64,000 nucleotides of DNA from Rhodanobacter sp. B05 (GTDB taxonomy: Bacteria > Pseudomonadota > Gammaproteobacteria > Xanthomonadales > Rhodanobacteraceae). The notes beneath the pieces are model-generated. The model ran no database searches, was not told where the DNA came from, and saw only the letters and a program-made list of their open reading frames with translations. Below are positions 43,119-51,789 of the stretch, piece after piece. A program made the translations under genes and the position numbers. The stretch is from the NCBI RefSeq assembly GCF_002001085.1, contig NZ_MUNU01000019.1, forward strand, positions 372,001 to 436,000. Reading direction: 5' to 3'. Every line of letters begins with the position of its first letter. The stretch's first letter is position 1.

Positions 43119-43197
43119 TCGTCATCCCGGCGCAAGCCGGAATCCAGTGCCTCATTGGCGGCAAGGCGCTGGATCCCGGCTTGCGCCGGGATGACGA
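43119..43197. repeat. REP-type inverted repeat between yhiN and yajQ
   Basis: Arms at 43120-43147 and 43169-43196 (28 bp each) match except for one position, with a 21-base centre. Core CGTCATCCCGGCGCAAGCCGG relates it to the CGTCATTCC units at 16654 and 16708, and it differs from the pair at 20630 and 22383. It lies between divergent genes. Confidence 0.8.
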
Positions 43198-43270
43198 AGA
43201 GGGAATTTGCACATTATCGCCCAGCCGCATCGCTTACACTGCAGTCCTCTGTTTCCAGCGAGTCGCGACC

Positions 43271-43753
43271 ATGCCTTCCTTCGACGTGATCTCCGAAGTC
43301 GACAAGCACGAGCTGACCAATGCGGTCGACCAGGCCAACCGCGAGCTGTCGAACCGTTTCGACTTCAAGGGCCAGGACGCCTCCTACACGCTGGACGAGT
43401 TCGTGATCAGCCAGGCCGCACCCAGCGAATTCCAGCTGCAGCAGATGCTCGACATCCTGCGTGCCCGGCTGGTGGCGCGCAAGATAGACATCCGCGCGCT
43501 CGACGTCGGCGATCCGGAAACCAACCTGGGCGGCTCGCGCCAGAAGATCACCGTCAAGCAAGGCATCGAGCAGCCGGTGGCGAAGAAGCTGGTGGCCGCA
43601 TTGAAAGCGGCGAAGCTCAAGGTCGAGGCGCAGATCAACGGCGACAAGCTGCGCGTCAGCGGCAAGAAGCGCGACGACCTGCAGGAGGCGATGGCCGTGC
43701 TGCGCAAGGCCGACGTGGAGCTGCCGCTGCAGTTCGACAATTTCCGCGACTGA
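43271..43753 (+). CDS. yajQ: YajQ-family nucleotide-binding protein
   Basis: A 160-residue YajQ: MPSFDVISEVDKHELTNAVD, SNRFDFKGQDA and KITVKQGIEQPVAKKLVAAL are family hallmarks. The fold has two RNP-like domains that bind nucleotides; in Xanthomonas the protein binds c-di-GMP and works with a LysR factor in virulence, which may carry over here. I start at ATG 43271; a frame reaching into the REP element upstream is not used. Followed by a 150-bp gap with no gene. Confidence 0.95.
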   Translation: MPSFDVISEVDKHELTNAVDQANRELSNRFDFKGQDASYTLDEFVISQAAPSEFQLQQMLDILRARLVARKIDIRALDVGDPETNLGGSRQKITVKQGIEQPVAKKLVAALKAAKLKVEAQINGDKLRVSGKKRDDLQEAMAVLRKADVELPLQFDNFRD

Positions 43754-43905
43754 GTGCCTGCGCTGTCCCGCAGTGTGGGCACGGTCCGCCGCTTTGCGTT
43801 GAGGCACGAGACAAAAGCAGGACTCGGCGAGCAGTGCCCGCCCTACAACTGCTGCGCGATCTCAACCACGGAATCCCGGTGCTGCCTTGATTTCCCTGCG
43901 GCTTG

Positions 43906-45744
43906 TCACTGCGGCGTGCTGATGTCGTACCGCTTCGCCAACGCCTGGAAGCGCGGATCGCCGCGCAGCGACAGATACGTCGGGTTGGTGGCGAAGTCGG
44001 TGCAGCTCTGTGGCGAGGGGTCGCAGGATTTCTTGAGCAGATCCAGTGCCATGTCCTTGTCACCCAGCACCAGATAAACCTGCATCAGGTCGTACAGGGA
44101 CTGAGGGTCGAGGCTGGGCTGTCGATGCAGTGCATCCGCTGCTGCCCGTGCCTGTGCGTGCAGTTTCGGCTCCAGCACAGACTGGTAGGCGAGCTTGCCG
44201 GCCGCGGCCAGTTGCCTATCCAATGGCGTGGTTGGCTGGATCAGATCGAAGGCATGCACCGCATCCTGATCGCGATGCAACAGCGCGTAGTTCATGGCGA
44301 GGTTGAACGCGGTATCGGCGATGTGGGGTGTCAGCCGCAGCAGGGCCTGCGAGGCCGATAATGCCTGCTGGTACTCGCCCAGATTCAGATAATTGGTGGC
44401 CAGATTGTTTTGCGCGGTGGCGTTCTGCGGATCCAATTGTGCCGCTTTCAGAGTTTCCGCCAAGGCTTGCTTGAGCGGCAGCACGAGTGCGTAATCCAGG
44501 CGGGCGATCGCATTGCTGGGGTCGATTCGGAGTGCGCGTTCGTAACCGGCTTTGGCCTTGGCCACGTTTCCCTCAGTCGAATCGGCGCTGGCCAGCGCGA
44601 TGATCGCATCGACGTTGTCCGGATCCAGCGCCAGCGCCTTGCCGGCTTCCGCGCGTACCTTGGGCAGGACTTCCTGCAAGGTCAGGGTTGAGAACTGGGT
44701 CAGGTCGTACAACGCACGCGCCAGCCCGGCATGCGCCGCGGCATAGTTCGGATCCAGCGCGATGGCCTGTTCGAAATCCCTGCGCGCGGCTTCGTAGTCG
44801 GCAGCCGCGCGACTATTCATGGACGCCAGCCCTTTCAGCACCAGATCGTGCGCCTGTGGATCGACGGCCTGTGTGGCATGTGTGGCGGCGAGCTTGACCT
44901 TCAGCGCCGCGGCGATGGCCTGCGAAATGTGGTCCTGCACGGCAAAGATGTTCTTCAGCGAGTCGTCGTAATGCTGCGCCCAGATTTCGTAACCGGTGCG
45001 GGTATCCACCAGTTCCGCGGAAACGCGCACGGTGTCGTTGTCGCGCTGGATACTGCCGTGCAGCAGGTTGGCCACGTTCAGCGCCTGGCCGATGTCGACG
45101 GCCGTCTGTTTGCTTTCGCGGTACTTCGAGGCGGTATCCCAGGCGATCACCCGCAGCTCAGTGTTCTGGCCCAGCGCGCTGGTCAGTTCCTCGGTGATGC
45201 CGTCGCTGAAGTAATTCTGCCTGGCGTCGCCACTGCGATTGACGAACGGCAGCACCACCAGCGTGTCGGCGGGTGGGGCGAACGCCGTCGTGGTGGCGAC
45301 CGCAGGAACATCCGCCGCCGATTTCGTGGCGGCGACTGCCACCGTATCCGCCGACGCGGTGGATGCCGCCGGCGTGGGGTGGTACATGAATTGTCGCCAT
45401 GCCAGCGCCGCCACCGCCAGCACCAGTACGACGATGGTGAGGGTGTTGAGCTTGCGGCCGATCTGGTGCGTCGCCGCTTCCGATCGCGCTTCCACGGAAT
45501 CCGCCGGTTCGGTGCGACGGATACCCTCGGGCGTCAGCTCGAACACCCAGGCCAGGATCACCGCAATCGGAAAACCGATCACCACCAGCAGCACGATCAA
45601 GCGCACCGACCAATCGGGAATATGGAAGAACGGGAAAACCTGGGTGGCGACCTGCACCAGCAGCCAGCCGGCGACCGCATAGGCGATCGCCACGCGATAG
45701 ACGTGACGGCGCTTCAGCTCCTCGAAGAAACCGGGCTTTGCCAT
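43906..45744 (-). CDS. TolB-like/TPR membrane protein
   Basis: A 612-residue protein. Its N-terminal 50 residues (FFEELKRRHVYRVAIAYAVAG) and two membrane segments (SVRLIVLLVVIGFPIAVILA and LNTLTIVVLVLAVAALAWR) are followed by a FlgO/TolB-like domain (LVVLPFVNRSGDARQNYFSDG ... DTRTGYEIWAQHYDDS) and six or more TPRs (e.g. ALDPNYAAAHAGLARALYDL). This architecture is frequent in Xanthomonadales with unknown role; many resemble adenylate-cyclase-associated proteins but no cyclase domain is present. The C-terminus LRGDPRFQALAKRYDI matches the remnant at 3358-3452. Confidence 0.85.
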   Translation of the reverse strand: MAKPGFFEELKRRHVYRVAIAYAVAGWLLVQVATQVFPFFHIPDWSVRLIVLLVVIGFPIAVILAWVFELTPEGIRRTEPADSVEARSEAATHQIGRKLNTLTIVVLVLAVAALAWRQFMYHPTPAASTASADTVAVAATKSAADVPAVATTTAFAPPADTLVVLPFVNRSGDARQNYFSDGITEELTSALGQNTELRVIAWDTASKYRESKQTAVDIGQALNVANLLHGSIQRDNDTVRVSAELVDTRTGYEIWAQHYDDSLKNIFAVQDHISQAIAAALKVKLAATHATQAVDPQAHDLVLKGLASMNSRAAADYEAARRDFEQAIALDPNYAAAHAGLARALYDLTQFSTLTLQEVLPKVRAEAGKALALDPDNVDAIIALASADSTEGNVAKAKAGYERALRIDPSNAIARLDYALVLPLKQALAETLKAAQLDPQNATAQNNLATNYLNLGEYQQALSASQALLRLTPHIADTAFNLAMNYALLHRDQDAVHAFDLIQPTTPLDRQLAAAGKLAYQSVLEPKLHAQARAAADALHRQPSLDPQSLYDLMQVYLVLGDKDMALDLLKKSCDPSPQSCTDFATNPTYLSLRGDPRFQALAKRYDISTPQ

Positions 45745-45896
45745 GCCGCCGCGTACCCCCTGATAGGCGTTGCCGGCCAGCGTGCCGGAGCAGACCCGCA
45801 AGATACCATCCACTGCAGCGCAGCGCAGCCGCGTGCCGGAATCAAGGATCTGCGGATGTGCCTTCCGCAGGGCTGGCACTGTCCTGCAACTGCACC

Positions 45897-46550
45897 TCAG
45901 GCTTTCGACAGCAGCCGGCCACCCATCGCGGCATTGACCCCGATCACCAGCGCCACCGCCAGCGCGTGCGTCAGCAGGTCGGTCGCCGCCGAATCGTAGG
46001 CGTGGCAGATTTCCAGCAGGCTCGCCGAAGCCGCCGCGCTGGCCAGGCCGATCATCACCGCAGTGAGCACCGGGCGCAGCGGGCAGGCGCGGCGCAGCAT
46101 CAGGATCAGCAGCAGCGACAACGGCACCGAGAAGCTGATGATGAAGACCAGGCAATCCGCGGATTGATGCAGGGTGGCGATGCTGGTGTCCGGCGCCAGC
46201 CAGGTGCGCAGGCAACCCAGTCCACTGGCGCCGATCCATAGCAAGGCTCCGGGCAGCGGCACCCAGGCCCAGCCCGCGCGCCAGCCCGGTACACCAAGTG
46301 AAAACGCCACCCAGGCCGCGCTGATCGCCGTGATCACGGCGCCGAGCGCCGCCCATGCCAGGTCCGGCGCACCGCCCAGACGCCGCAGCATGCCGGCGTC
46401 GCCGTAGTGCATCAGCAGCGCGCCGGCGATCGCCACCACCAGCAGCAGCCAGCCGGCGGTGCGCAGCCATGGCGGCAGCAACCGGCGCACCGGCACCAGT
46501 TCGGTGCCGAGACGGCCGATCAATGCCTCATGCGATGGCAACTCGGACAT
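45897..46550 (-). CDS. NrsF/DUF1109-type anti-sigma factor
   Basis: A 217-residue protein with six membrane segments (for example GWLLLVVAIAGALLMHY, WAALGAVITAISAAWVAFSLG, CLVFIISFSVPLSLLLILML). Short N-terminus and C-x3-motif positions fit DUF1109 (NrsF), the integral-membrane anti-sigma factors paired with ECF sigma factors. It follows the sigma factor with a 4-bp gap (start 46550; ATG 46568 would overlap by 14 bp). Cysteines near residue 110 and 130 could sense oxidants. It probably holds the sigma factor at the membrane until stress. Confidence 0.82.
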   Translation of the reverse strand: MSELPSHEALIGRLGTELVPVRRLLPPWLRTAGWLLLVVAIAGALLMHYGDAGMLRRLGGAPDLAWAALGAVITAISAAWVAFSLGVPGWRAGWAWVPLPGALLWIGASGLGCLRTWLAPDTSIATLHQSADCLVFIISFSVPLSLLLILMLRRACPLRPVLTAVMIGLASAAASASLLEICHAYDSAATDLLTHALAVALVIGVNAAMGGRLLSKA

Positions 46551-46554
46551 GGCC

Positions 46555-47142
46555 TCAGGGATCTCCATGGAATCGTTCGCGCAGCGCCTTCAGTGCGCGA
46601 TGCAGGTTCACTTTCAGCGCACCGGTGTTGCGCCCGGTCAATTCGGCGGCCTCGCTCAGCGAGCGTTCGCGCAGACCGAGCTGCTCGACCGCCTCGCGCT
46701 GTCCCGGCGGCAGTGTCCCGATGGCATCGTGCAGGCGTTGCGCGCGCTGCTCGCTTTCGGTGGCGGCGCTGGCGTCATCGGCATCCGGGTGGTTGTCGAC
46801 CGCGACCTCGTCGTGCAATTCGCGGCGGTCGCGGCGACCGTGGCTGCGCAGCGCATCGATCGCCCGCCGATTGGCGATTGCGGTCACCCACGCATCATAG
46901 GATCGGCCGGGATCGTAGGTATGCCGCACGCGATGCACGGTAAGCAGGGTTTCCTGCACCACGTCATCGACGTGATCGAAAGCCACCCCCTGGCGCCGCG
47001 CCGCCGCACGGATCAGCGTGACCGAGTCGGCCAGCACCTTCTCGTAGGCGCGCCGGTCGCCAGCCTGCGCAGCAGCCATCCACGCCGCCCGACGCTGGTC
47101 GGGCGTTTCGCTGCTGCTGGCGGCGACGGATTCGGCTGGCAT
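46555..47142 (-). CDS. ECF-type RNA polymerase sigma factor
   Basis: A 195-residue ECF sigma factor. Region 2 includes RAAARRQGVAFDHVDDVVQETLLTVHRVRHTYDPG, with the DxVQE core, and AWVTAIANRRAIDALR. Region 4 has LPPGQREAVEQLGLRERSLSEAAELTGRNTGALKVNLHRALKALRERF, a helix-turn-helix. An acidic spacer (HPDADDASAATESE) joins them. It is co-directional and coupled with nrsF and divergent from dipZ-msrB, its probable targets. Start ATG 47142; an upstream ATG at 47190 is possible. Confidence 0.9.
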   Translation of the reverse strand: MPAESVAASSSETPDQRRAAWMAAAQAGDRRAYEKVLADSVTLIRAAARRQGVAFDHVDDVVQETLLTVHRVRHTYDPGRSYDAWVTAIANRRAIDALRSHGRRDRRELHDEVAVDNHPDADDASAATESEQRAQRLHDAIGTLPPGQREAVEQLGLRERSLSEAAELTGRNTGALKVNLHRALKALRERFHGDP

Positions 47143-47357
47143 GGTCCGGAACAGACTCACCCTGCGGGGAAGTCCACTATCTAGACCCATGAACCCGGTG
47201 GCGGTCAAGGCTTGCGACATGGCGGCTCGAACAGATGCGCTGCAAAGGGGTACGTTGGGTCTTCGCTGCATCTGCGCCGCGGGTTACTTCGTGGAAACAG
47301 GTAACCGCCGCGCCAGCGACGGCGAATAGCCAGACAACCTCCCGCGGACAAAAGCCC

Positions 47358-49079
47358 ATGCTCGTGTTGATCCTCGCCTACCTCGGTGGCGTCCTGACCA
47401 TCCTCAGCCCCTGCATCCTGCCGGTGCTGCCGTTCGTGTTCGCCCGTTCGGACAAGCCGTTCATGCGCAACGGCCTGCCGATGCTGCTGGGCATGGCGAT
47501 CACCTTTGCCGCCGTGGCCACCCTGGCTGCCGTCGGCGGCGGCTGGGCCGTGCACGCCAATCAATACGGTCGCTACGTGGCGATGGTGGTGCTGGCCTTC
47601 CTCGGCCTGACCCTGCTGTCGACCCATCTGGCCGAATGGATCAGCCGTCCGTTCGTGGCGCTGGGCAACCGGCTGTCGAACCGGGCCGCCGGCGATGGCG
47701 ATTCGATCTGGGGCGCGGCTGGTCTCGGTGTTGCCACCGGCCTGCTGTGGGCACCGTGCGCCGGGCCGATCCTCGGCCTGCTGCTGACCGGCGCGGCGTT
47801 GAACGGCGCCAGCGTGCAGACCACCCTGCTGCTGCTCACCTACGCCGCCGGCGCGGCGACCTCGCTGGGGCTGGCCCTGCTCATCGGCGGCAAGGTGTTC
47901 GGCCTGATGAAGCGCTCGCTCGGCGCCGGCGAATGGGTGCGCCGCGCCCTTGGCGTGCTGGTGCTGTGCGGCGTGGCAGCGATCGGGCTGGGCCTGGATA
48001 CCGGCCTGCTCACGCGGGTGTCCCTGGCCAGCACCGGCGGCATCGAGCAGAAGCTGATCAATGCCGTGCGCCCGGCGCCGGCGCCACAGCCGGTGCTGAA
48101 GGCCGGCGATCCGCTGCCGGTGGAAGGCGAATTTCCCTCGCTGGCCGGTGCCACCGGCTGGCTCAACAGCAAGCCGCTGACCGTGGAGTCCCTGCGCGGC
48201 AAGGTGGTGCTGGTCGACTTCTGGACCTACTCCTGCATCAACTGCATCCGCACCCTGCCGTATGTGCGCGGCTGGTACGACAAGTACAGGGATCACGGCC
48301 TGGTGATCATCGGCGTGCACGCGCCGGAGTTCGCGTTCGAGAAGAATCCAGACAACGTGGCGAAGGCCGTGAAGGACCTTGGCGTCGATTACCCGGTGGC
48401 GCTGGACAACGACTACGCGATCTGGAAAGGCTTCAACAACGAATACTGGCCGGCACACTATTTCATCGACGCGCAGGGCCGGATCCGCAGCCACCATTTC
48501 GGCGAAGGCGATTATCACGAAAGCGAGGACGTCATCCGCCAGCTGCTGACCGAAGCTGGCCAGAAGAACCTGCCCGGCGGCTACGTCAACGACGATCACC
48601 ACGGTGTCGAGGCGGCTTCGTCCGGCGATCCCACCCGCTCGCCGGAGACCTATGTGGGCTATGCCCGCGCACAGAACTTCGCCGGCGGCAAGGTCGCCCA
48701 CGACGATGCTTGGGACTACCACGCGCCGAACGCGTACAGCACCAACCAGTGGTCGCTGGACGGTCGCTGGACGGTGCACGACGAGTACGCCGGACTCGAC
48801 CATGCCGGCGGCAGCATCACTTATCGCTTCCGCGGTCGCGACCTGCACCTGGTGCTCGGCCCCGGCAGCGACGGCAAGCCCGTGCGCTTCCGCGTCACCA
48901 TCGACGGCAAGCCACCCGGCGCCGACCACGGCATGGATACCGACGCCGACGGCAATGGCACGGTCGACAGCCAGCGGCTCTACCAGCTGGTGCGCCAGGC
49001 CAACGGCACCGGCGAGCGGCTGTTCGAAATCACCTTCCTCGACCCGGGCGTGCGGGCATACGCCTTCACCTTTGGTTGA
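47358..49079 (+). CDS. DipZ-type fusion: CcdA membrane domain, thioredoxin domain, C-terminal domain
   Basis: A 573-residue membrane protein. Residues 1-230 form a CcdA domain with its redox Cys pair in LSPCILPVLP and LWAPCAGPILGLL. Residues about 265-400 form a thioredoxin-like domain with active site YSCINC and VIIGVHAPEFAFEK. The last 160 residues (FAGGKVAHDDAWDYHAPNAY ... AYAFTFG) form the DipZ C-terminal domain. It moves reducing equivalents from cytoplasmic thioredoxin through the membrane to periplasmic clients, probably the adjacent MsrB. A ribosome site is weak before ATG 47358. Confidence 0.9.
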   Translation: MLVLILAYLGGVLTILSPCILPVLPFVFARSDKPFMRNGLPMLLGMAITFAAVATLAAVGGGWAVHANQYGRYVAMVVLAFLGLTLLSTHLAEWISRPFVALGNRLSNRAAGDGDSIWGAAGLGVATGLLWAPCAGPILGLLLTGAALNGASVQTTLLLLTYAAGAATSLGLALLIGGKVFGLMKRSLGAGEWVRRALGVLVLCGVAAIGLGLDTGLLTRVSLASTGGIEQKLINAVRPAPAPQPVLKAGDPLPVEGEFPSLAGATGWLNSKPLTVESLRGKVVLVDFWTYSCINCIRTLPYVRGWYDKYRDHGLVIIGVHAPEFAFEKNPDNVAKAVKDLGVDYPVALDNDYAIWKGFNNEYWPAHYFIDAQGRIRSHHFGEGDYHESEDVIRQLLTEAGQKNLPGGYVNDDHHGVEAASSGDPTRSPETYVGYARAQNFAGGKVAHDDAWDYHAPNAYSTNQWSLDGRWTVHDEYAGLDHAGGSITYRFRGRDLHLVLGPGSDGKPVRFRVTIDGKPPGADHGMDTDADGNGTVDSQRLYQLVRQANGTGERLFEITFLDPGVRAYAFTFG

Positions 49080-49108
49080 TCCCCACTCCAGTCTCCACGG
49101 AGGTTGCC

Positions 49109-49711
49109 ATGTCACGTATTGAAGAAACCCTCGCGATGGATCGCCGCCGCTTCCTGCGCGCCTCGCTGGCCGGCGGCGCGGCCTTGTTGACGGGCGCCGG
49201 CCTGCTCGGACCGCGCCTCCACGCTGCCGCCAACACGCCAGTGGGCAAGCCCGGCAAGGTGCTGCTGGAAATTTTCGGCGACGATGGACGCGACCTGGGT
49301 GCGCGCGAAGTGCCCCGTCTGGTGCTGACCGATGCACAGTGGCGACAGCGATTGTCGCCGGCGTCCTTCGACATCATGCGCCGCGAAGGTACCGAGCGGG
49401 CTTTCAGTGGCGATCACGAACGGCCAACCGCGCCCGGCCTGTTCCGTTGCGTGGCGTGCGCCACGGCACTGTACGCCGCCGCCACCGAGTTCGACTCGGG
49501 TACCGGCTGGCCCAGCTTCTGGCAGCCGATTTCCCGGCGCAACGTGATCGAGAGCAACGATGACATGTTCGGGATGACGCGCACCGCGATCAGCTGCGCC
49601 GGTTGCGACAGCCACCTCGGCCATGTGTTCGACGATGGCCCGCGCCCCACCGGACTGCGCTATTGCATGAACTCGGTGGCGCTGCGCTTCGTGGCCTACA
49701 CCAGCGCCTGA
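49109..49711 (+). CDS. msrB: Tat-exported peptide methionine-R-sulfoxide reductase
   Basis: A 200-residue MsrB precursor. DRRRFLRASLAGGAALLTGAG is a twin-arginine signal (residues 11-31). The catalytic domain has FRCVACATALY and SCAGCDSHLGHVF with four Zn Cys, SGTGWPSFWQ, and the catalytic Cys in RYCMNSVALRF. It repairs methionine-R-sulfoxide in exported proteins. It follows dipZ by 29 bp with GGAGG before the start, so the reductant comes from the neighbour. Tat export of MsrB with zinc-binding Cys is sensible, as folding and metal loading occur before export. Confidence 0.93.
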   Translation: MSRIEETLAMDRRRFLRASLAGGAALLTGAGLLGPRLHAAANTPVGKPGKVLLEIFGDDGRDLGAREVPRLVLTDAQWRQRLSPASFDIMRREGTERAFSGDHERPTAPGLFRCVACATALYAAATEFDSGTGWPSFWQPISRRNVIESNDDMFGMTRTAISCAGCDSHLGHVFDDGPRPTGLRYCMNSVALRFVAYTSA

Positions 49712-49821
49712 ACCATCCGGGCGATGTATCGCAGATAACTTGCCCCGGCCGACGTGACAACATCGTCACACCGGCCGGCGCATATACTGCAGACGACATC
49801 CACCCGTTGGAGATCGCCTGC

Positions 49822-50646
49822 ATGAATCGCTTCAGCCGATCCGCTCTCGCATCACTGTTGCTGGCATCCATGTCATTCGCACTGCCCGCTCTCGCACACG
49901 CCGCCGATGCCTACGTCACCGGCAACGTCAACATGCGGGCCGGCCCGGACAGCAGCTACCCACTGATCGACCAGCTCCCCGCCGGTACTGCCGTCGACGT
50001 GCAGGGCTGCACCGACGGTTGGGAGTGGTGCGACGTGATTTCCTATGACAACCGCGGCTGGGTCGCGGGCAATTTCATCGAATATCTGTATCAGGATCAG
50101 CCGGTATTGCTGCCTTCCTACGGAGCACGCATCGGCATCCCGATCGTCTCGTTCGTGATCGGCACCTACTGGGACAGCTACTATCGCAGTCGGCCGTTCT
50201 ACCGTCAGCGTACCGTGTGGTATCAGCGTCCCTATGTACGGCGACCGCCGCCGCGCCCGTTGTCGCATCCCTATCGCGGGCCGATCCGCGGCGGGCATGG
50301 CCCGGCTCGCCCGGCTCCGGGGATGAATCCCGGACACGGCGTGCGCCCCGTACCCGGCAATCGCCCGAGCCCCTCGCGTCCGTCGCAGGGCAATCGTCCG
50401 CCGCCGCGTCCGGAGAATGGCAGGCCGCAGCCGAATCCCGGCAACCGGCCTCAACCTGGCGACCGACCATCGCCAAACCAGCCAGACGTCGGCAGGCCGC
50501 CGGCAATGACACGCCCCGCGCAGAACAGCCGCCCGATGCAGAACAATCGTCCGGCTACCCAGTCCCGGCCATCAGGCGAGCGGACAAACCACGGCAATGC
50601 CAAGCCCAAGCCTGAGGATGACAAGAAAAAGGAACACGGCAACTGA
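49822..50646 (+). CDS. Exported SH3-domain protein with Pro/Asn/Arg-rich tail
   Basis: A 274-residue precursor: signal peptide to about residue 27 (ALPALAHA), then a bacterial SH3 domain (YVTGNVNMRAGPDSSYPLID ... WEWCDVISYDNRGWVAGNFI). A short hydrophobic stretch (GIPIVSFVIGTYW) follows, then from residue 140 a long disordered region of NRP / RPSQGNRPPP / NPGNRP repeats ending in Lys/Glu. SH3b domains bind peptidoglycan; the basic tail may fix it to the wall or to anionic polymers. Confidence 0.85.
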   Translation: MNRFSRSALASLLLASMSFALPALAHAADAYVTGNVNMRAGPDSSYPLIDQLPAGTAVDVQGCTDGWEWCDVISYDNRGWVAGNFIEYLYQDQPVLLPSYGARIGIPIVSFVIGTYWDSYYRSRPFYRQRTVWYQRPYVRRPPPRPLSHPYRGPIRGGHGPARPAPGMNPGHGVRPVPGNRPSPSRPSQGNRPPPRPENGRPQPNPGNRPQPGDRPSPNQPDVGRPPAMTRPAQNSRPMQNNRPATQSRPSGERTNHGNAKPKPEDDKKKEHGN

Positions 50647-50668
50647 GCGAACGACAAGGCATCACTTC

Positions 50669-50704
50669 AAAGGCGGGGCGAACGCAGGATCGTCCCGCCT
50701 TTTT
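50669..50704 (+). terminator. Terminator after the SH3-protein gene
   Basis: AAAGGCGGG ... CCCGCCTTTTT with a 16-base loop region; the T-run follows directly. It lies 23 bp after the stop codon. Confidence 0.85.
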
Positions 50705-50747
50705 GCTGCGTTACCCTATGGCCTGGTCTGGCTCAAGGTGATTGCAC

Positions 50748-51167
50748 ATGCGTCGATTGGCACTGCTTGCGGCACTGGCGCTCGGCTTCGTCATGACATC
50801 GGCGATCGCCGCGGATGACCTCACGCAGCTGGGCATGATTGACCAGCAGGTTGGAACCGGCGCAGTCGCCCGCACAGGCAGGCAGGTCGAAGTCAACTAC
50901 ACCGGCTGGCTGTACGACGCCAGGGCGAAGGACCATCGCGGCGCGAAGATCGACAGCTCCTACGATCGCCACCAGGCGATCTCGTTCGTCCTCGGCGAAC
51001 ACAAGGTCATCGCAGGCTGGGACAAGGGCATCAAGGGCATGCGCGTCGGCGGCAGCCGCACCTTGCTGATACCGTCCCGGCTGGCCTATGGCGGTCGTCG
51101 CGTGGGCAAGCTGGTGCCGCCACACGCGCCCCTGGTATTCGACATCGAACTCGTCGCCGTGCATTGA
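50748..51167 (+). CDS. Exported FKBP-type peptidyl-prolyl isomerase
   Basis: A 139-residue precursor with a signal peptide (LALLAALALGFVMTSAIA). The FKBP domain follows: VEVNYTGWLYDARAKDHRGAKIDSS, FVLGEHKVIAGWDKGIKGMRVGG, IPSRLAYGG and VFDIELVAV. The active-site pocket residues (Y, D, F, W, Y) are kept. It would speed proline isomerisation during folding of envelope proteins. It starts at ATG 50748 with AAGG upstream. Confidence 0.92.
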   Translation: MRRLALLAALALGFVMTSAIAADDLTQLGMIDQQVGTGAVARTGRQVEVNYTGWLYDARAKDHRGAKIDSSYDRHQAISFVLGEHKVIAGWDKGIKGMRVGGSRTLLIPSRLAYGGRRVGKLVPPHAPLVFDIELVAVH

Positions 51168-51339
51168 GCACCCCGCAAACCGATGCCGTGCGCAGTTGCC
51201 GCTGCATCCGGTTGAGCGCCCCTGACCGTTGCGTGTCGCCGATGCAGCATCGGAACGGTTCGTTCGCCTTGGATTCGGCCAGGACCACCGCCATCTGCTG
51301 ACCATGGCGCATGCTGCGCGCGCCGCCTCGGAGTCTGTC

Positions 51340-51783
51340 ATGAATGCACCAATGGCTGTCCCCTGCCCACATTGCGGGGCGCTCAACCGGGTCCCGGCCG
51401 AACGGATCGGCGAACACCCGAGTTGCGGCCGCTGCCGTCGGATGCTGTTCGACGGACACCCGGTCGAACTGACCGCGGCGAACTTCGACGCGATTGCCGG
51501 GCGCGGCGACCTGCCCGTGCTGGTGGATTTCTGGGCACCGTGGTGCGGCCCCTGCGTCGGCTTCGCACCCGTGTTCGCCCAGGCCGCCGGCAAATTCGAA
51601 CCCCGTTTGCGGCTGGCGAAACTCGACACCGAGGCGCAGCCGCAGGTGGCACAGCGGTTCAACATCCGCAGCATCCCGACCCTGATCCTGTTCCGGCAGG
51701 GACACGAGATCGCGCGGCAGTCCGGCGCGCTGAACGCGACGCAGCTGCAGCAGTTCGTCGATGGGGTGCTGGCCCACGGCTGA
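51340..51783 (+). CDS. trxC: Thioredoxin 2
   Basis: A 147-residue thioredoxin with an N-terminal zinc finger: C9-x2-C12 (CPHC) and C29-x2-C32 (CGRC), which identifies TrxC. The active site WCGPC is at 68-72 and the cis-Pro loop is RSIPTLILF. TrxC reduces disulphides in the cytoplasm and is often induced by oxidants through OxyR; no OxyR site is evident. ATG 51340 is the start. Convergent with a LysR gene, 6 bp apart. Confidence 0.94.
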   Translation: MNAPMAVPCPHCGALNRVPAERIGEHPSCGRCRRMLFDGHPVELTAANFDAIAGRGDLPVLVDFWAPWCGPCVGFAPVFAQAAGKFEPRLRLAKLDTEAQPQVAQRFNIRSIPTLILFRQGHEIARQSGALNATQLQQFVDGVLAHG

Positions 51784-51789
51784 TTCGTG

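Noticed and set aside
43109-43270. Extended start of yajQ through the REP element
   Set aside because: YajQ proteins begin with MPSFDVISE; the extension is translated repeat sequence.
47205-49337. Minus-strand frame of 710 codons antisense to dipZ
   Set aside because: Shadow of a well supported gene; no domain or start signal.
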